64,000 bases of DNA from Geosiphon pyriformis (Eukaryota; Glomeromycota; Glomeromycetes; Archaeosporales; Geosiphonaceae): assembly GCA_016748015.1 (NCBI GenBank), contig JAAOMT010000046.1, positions 809,459 through 873,458 on the forward strand. Direction: 5' to 3'. Position numbers and translations under genes: made by a program. Below are positions 61,443-64,000 of the stretch, one piece after another (position 1 is the stretch's first letter; each line of letters begins with the position of its first letter). The notes below the pieces were generated by a model. That model saw only the letters and a list, made by a program, of their open reading frames with translations, made no database searches and was not told where the DNA came from.

Positions 61443-63771
61443 TTTGTTTTTGCGATTTAATTATTGTGTTCGAGATGAATTCTTGATATTTTGCCAATAA
61501 ATCGAATGAATTCCTGATATCTATGTAATAGAAATGATATAATCTTTTCACGAAGGGAGAGTTGAATATATGAAACTTGCTACTAGGAATAGAATTTATA
61601 ATGAAATCAATTAAACGCCCATTGTTTGCTGGAAATTATGTTAGAAAAATGATGTGAATAAAGATTTCGATCATGATTAGCCCTTAAATAGCCAAAAGGA
61701 TTGGTAAACTTTTTTAGAAGAGAATGAGAATGAGAATGATTAATAATCTTTTTAAAATTTAGGTTTTCAATTGCATTAAAGTTGTCTTGATGAATAATCA
61801 AGTTTTTCTAAAAAAGTGATAAGACGTTTGGGAAAAATGTCCGATGAAGCAAGAATTTTCCGAGATTTCCAGGGAAGTGATATAATACGATGATCTAGTT
61901 CAGGTTCATTTGCCCTTAATTGAACTCAAAATAGCTTTTCAATGGAAGCAATTTTAATGGTTTAAAATTCATAAAAGGTCTAGATATTAATTAAATATTG
62001 TTCACAATAAATAAAATAATTGAAATAATAAAATTTAAAATATATTTTAATTAGTTGGTATTATTATTTTTATTTTTATAAGAATTTACTTTTTTAAAAA
62101 AAAATAAAAATTAGTAAAAATAAAAATATTTTTTCAATAATAATATACAATTTTGTTGTTTTTAATTACAAAATAGCTGTTAATTCCTTGTGTAAATAGT
62201 TTAAGTTTGGCTCTTTTGTCATTATGTCCATTTTGTCTGGTTTTGTTGCTATTGTAGTAACATGCTCCATATAGTAGTTTTAAAAGATAATAAAATAATA
62301 CATGTACTTTAGAGGCTGAATAACTGGTTTTATTACTTAAAGCTAGAACCCAAAAACATGTTTCCCATGCAATAGTAGGGAATTACCCGTTCTACATTAA
62401 TTCAATTCATAGTTCAGTTTCTTTGTAAAACACAAAATGATTATAGTTTTGATGTAAAGCAATGAAAAATACCATCATGTTGGGAAAATTTTTCCTTTTG
62501 CGAAAGAAATGATCATTGTTAATCTTTTTTAATTTTATTAATTGCGCAAGATTTTTTAATATAAATAGATATTAAAACATGATAATTTAAATCAAAAAAT
62601 CTGCGCTAAATATAAATTTTCAAAAAGTCTTAATTTCGAAAGATTTATCAAAATCCATTTCCAAAACAAGCCAATTTTTTTTAAATACTGTCACATTTTT
62701 CTTTCTTTTTATTATTATTAACCACTATATCATTATAAAAGATATCATGTTCAGAAAACTGGTAATTTGATTGGATCACCATTTCTATCTTATCTTATAT
62801 TAATAGAACTTCAAAATCGATACGTTTTTATCCAAAAATAGGCTCTTTCACATGTAATATTCAATCAAAAAATTAAAACCTCTTTTTTTTCATGAAAAAT
62901 ATATAAAGGAAAAAAGATAATTATTCAAGTTTTATTTTTATTTGTATTTGTATTTGTATTTGTATTTGTATTTGTATTTGTATTTGTGTAAACAATGTGC
63001 AATAATATTTTTGAATATCATAAATTTGTTTAAATACAATTATTTTTGGCAATTCAAATAAATTTTATAATTATTTTTTTAATCAAAACAATCAAACAAA
63101 AAATGCAAAATTTAACTCTATAAATTTGAGACAAATAAATAAAGTATCGTGGCAAAATTAATTTGCGTGTGAGAATAAGACACCATTTTCTTCCTTGTAC
63201 AAACGGCATTTTATACAAATTATTAACTTTGCCACAATACCTCCATTGCCAAAATACCCCCTTTTACCTTTTAATATGAAAACCAAACCAATTTTTTTCT
63301 TGTTTGTTAAAAATTCTTTTGTAAAAAGTTGAATAACCTAAAATCTAAAACTGTGAATACCAAAACAGTGAATCCTTTATGAGGCAGAAAATTTGTTGAG
63401 ACTGTTATAATTATGCATGATTTGTAGTTTCGAATATACTGAATGATTGCTTATATTTTGTCTTATGAAGATAATCACATTGATAGATTTTTACACCCAA
63501 GATTAATGATAGCATTTACATCAATTTGAAAAGTAATAATAAAAAACCACTAATCCTTCGATACTTTGAAATCTGTATCATTCCCTAATTCCAAAAACCT
63601 GGGATATATTTATACAAACAATAAGGAAACAAATATAAAAAGAAGGCTAAAATTTCTCAAAATAGTTGGTATCTTATTAAATTTAAATTGCCTCGTACTC
63701 TCAGTGTTTACTTGAATAGAATGATTGACCAGCCGCTAATTTGGCATGGTTTTATATCTTGGTTTTTCTGT
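61443..63771. other. Gene-poor AT-rich region
   Basis: 2.3 kb between RCF2 and a partial gene. A minus-strand frame at 61607-61801 (ending SNIISSKQWAFN) has no recognisable family and is probably chance. The remainder is AT-rich with one hexanucleotide repeat block. No RNA gene was seen. Confidence 0.65.
62935..62987. repeat. (TTTGTA)n hexanucleotide minisatellite
   Basis: About eight perfect tandem hexamers. Confidence 0.95.
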
Positions 63772-64000
63772 TTAATATCCTTGAGCTGCGTATTGTTGTT
63801 TTTGAGAAATCAGTGAGTTGGTATATTTAGGAGAAGCTGTCTGCGGTGCTTGATGGGTAGTTGGTGGGTTATTATAATAAGTGTTAGCACCTTGCTGGGA
63901 AGCCTGCTGATACTCATAACTGGGATGCTGTTGCTGTTGAGAAGTTGAAGGGGGACCAGATTGCTGTTGTGCTATAGATGTTATGGGTTGTAGTTGGTGC
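63772..64000 (-). CDS. Gln/Pro-rich protein, C-terminus only
   Basis: Partial: the gene continues past the right edge. The last 76 codons read QPITSIAQQQSGPPSTSQQQ, then HPSYEYQQASQQGANTYYNN and QKQQYAAQGY before the stop. Glutamine, proline and tyrosine dominate, as in prion-like or clathrin/ESCRT-adaptor tails. The family cannot be set from this piece. The absence of stops, the codon use and the contrast with flanking AT-rich DNA support real coding. Confidence 0.7.
   Translation of the reverse strand, partial: HQLQPITSIAQQQSGPPSTSQQQQHPSYEYQQASQQGANTYYNNPPTTHQAPQTASPKYTNSLISQKQQYAAQGY

Overview
The window looks like nuclear DNA of an arbuscular mycorrhizal fungus close to Rhizophagus (Glomeromycotina). 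Reasons: very AT-rich intergenic DNA full of microsatellites; genes cut by many short GT-AG introns; core proteins that read as fungal (Mss51, Rcf2, Iwr1, Gem1, eIF3K, Ddi1); an F-box gene whose first exon starts MQLRS; and decayed transposon proteins of types I recognise from that lineage. This is recognition by eye; no database was searched.

Layout. 1-5.6 kb is a microsatellite-rich, gene-free stretch. 6.1-32.6 kb is a dense run of conserved genes: GEM1 (-), IWR1 (+), Bax inhibitor-1 (+), eIF3K (-), an F-box protein (+), a GRF zinc-finger protein (-), CWC15 (+), a MEAK7-like TLDc protein (-), an ADIP/SSX2IP-like coiled-coil protein (-), MSS51 (-), ribosomal protein uL4 (-) and ornithine decarboxylase antizyme (+). 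A hot-dog thioesterase (-) follows. 33.7-41.4 kb is one complete but decayed Ty3/gypsy-type LTR retrotransposon in minus orientation, with two 690-bp LTRs and a 4-bp target duplication. 41.6-50.4 kb returns to genes: an M3 oligopeptidase (-), TIM8 (+), mitochondrial uL24 (-), DDI1 (-) and a mitochondrial-type thioredoxin (-). 50.4-56.1 kb is an extremely AT-rich island with a DDE transposase relic. PMS1 (+) and RCF2 (-) follow, then gene-poor DNA. The C-terminus of a Gln/Pro-rich protein runs off the right edge.

Functional theme. Seven of about eighteen conserved genes act in mitochondria: Gem1, Mss51, the oligopeptidase (probable), Tim8, uL24m, thioredoxin (probable) and Rcf2. Several gene pairs are divergent over short shared promoters: GRF/CWC15, uL4/antizyme and oligopeptidase/TIM8.

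Most notable. The antizyme gene needs a +1 ribosomal frameshift. Its UCC-UGA shift site does not exist in the genomic DNA: an intron of about 151 bp splits the UGA codon, so the site forms only after splicing. Second, both transposon relics are damaged almost only by C-to-T/G-to-A changes, including TGG and CAA codons turned into stops. This resembles repeat-induced or methylation-driven mutation, in a group where sex and RIP are not established. Exon boundaries come from splice consensus and protein-family expectation; none is confirmed by transcripts.
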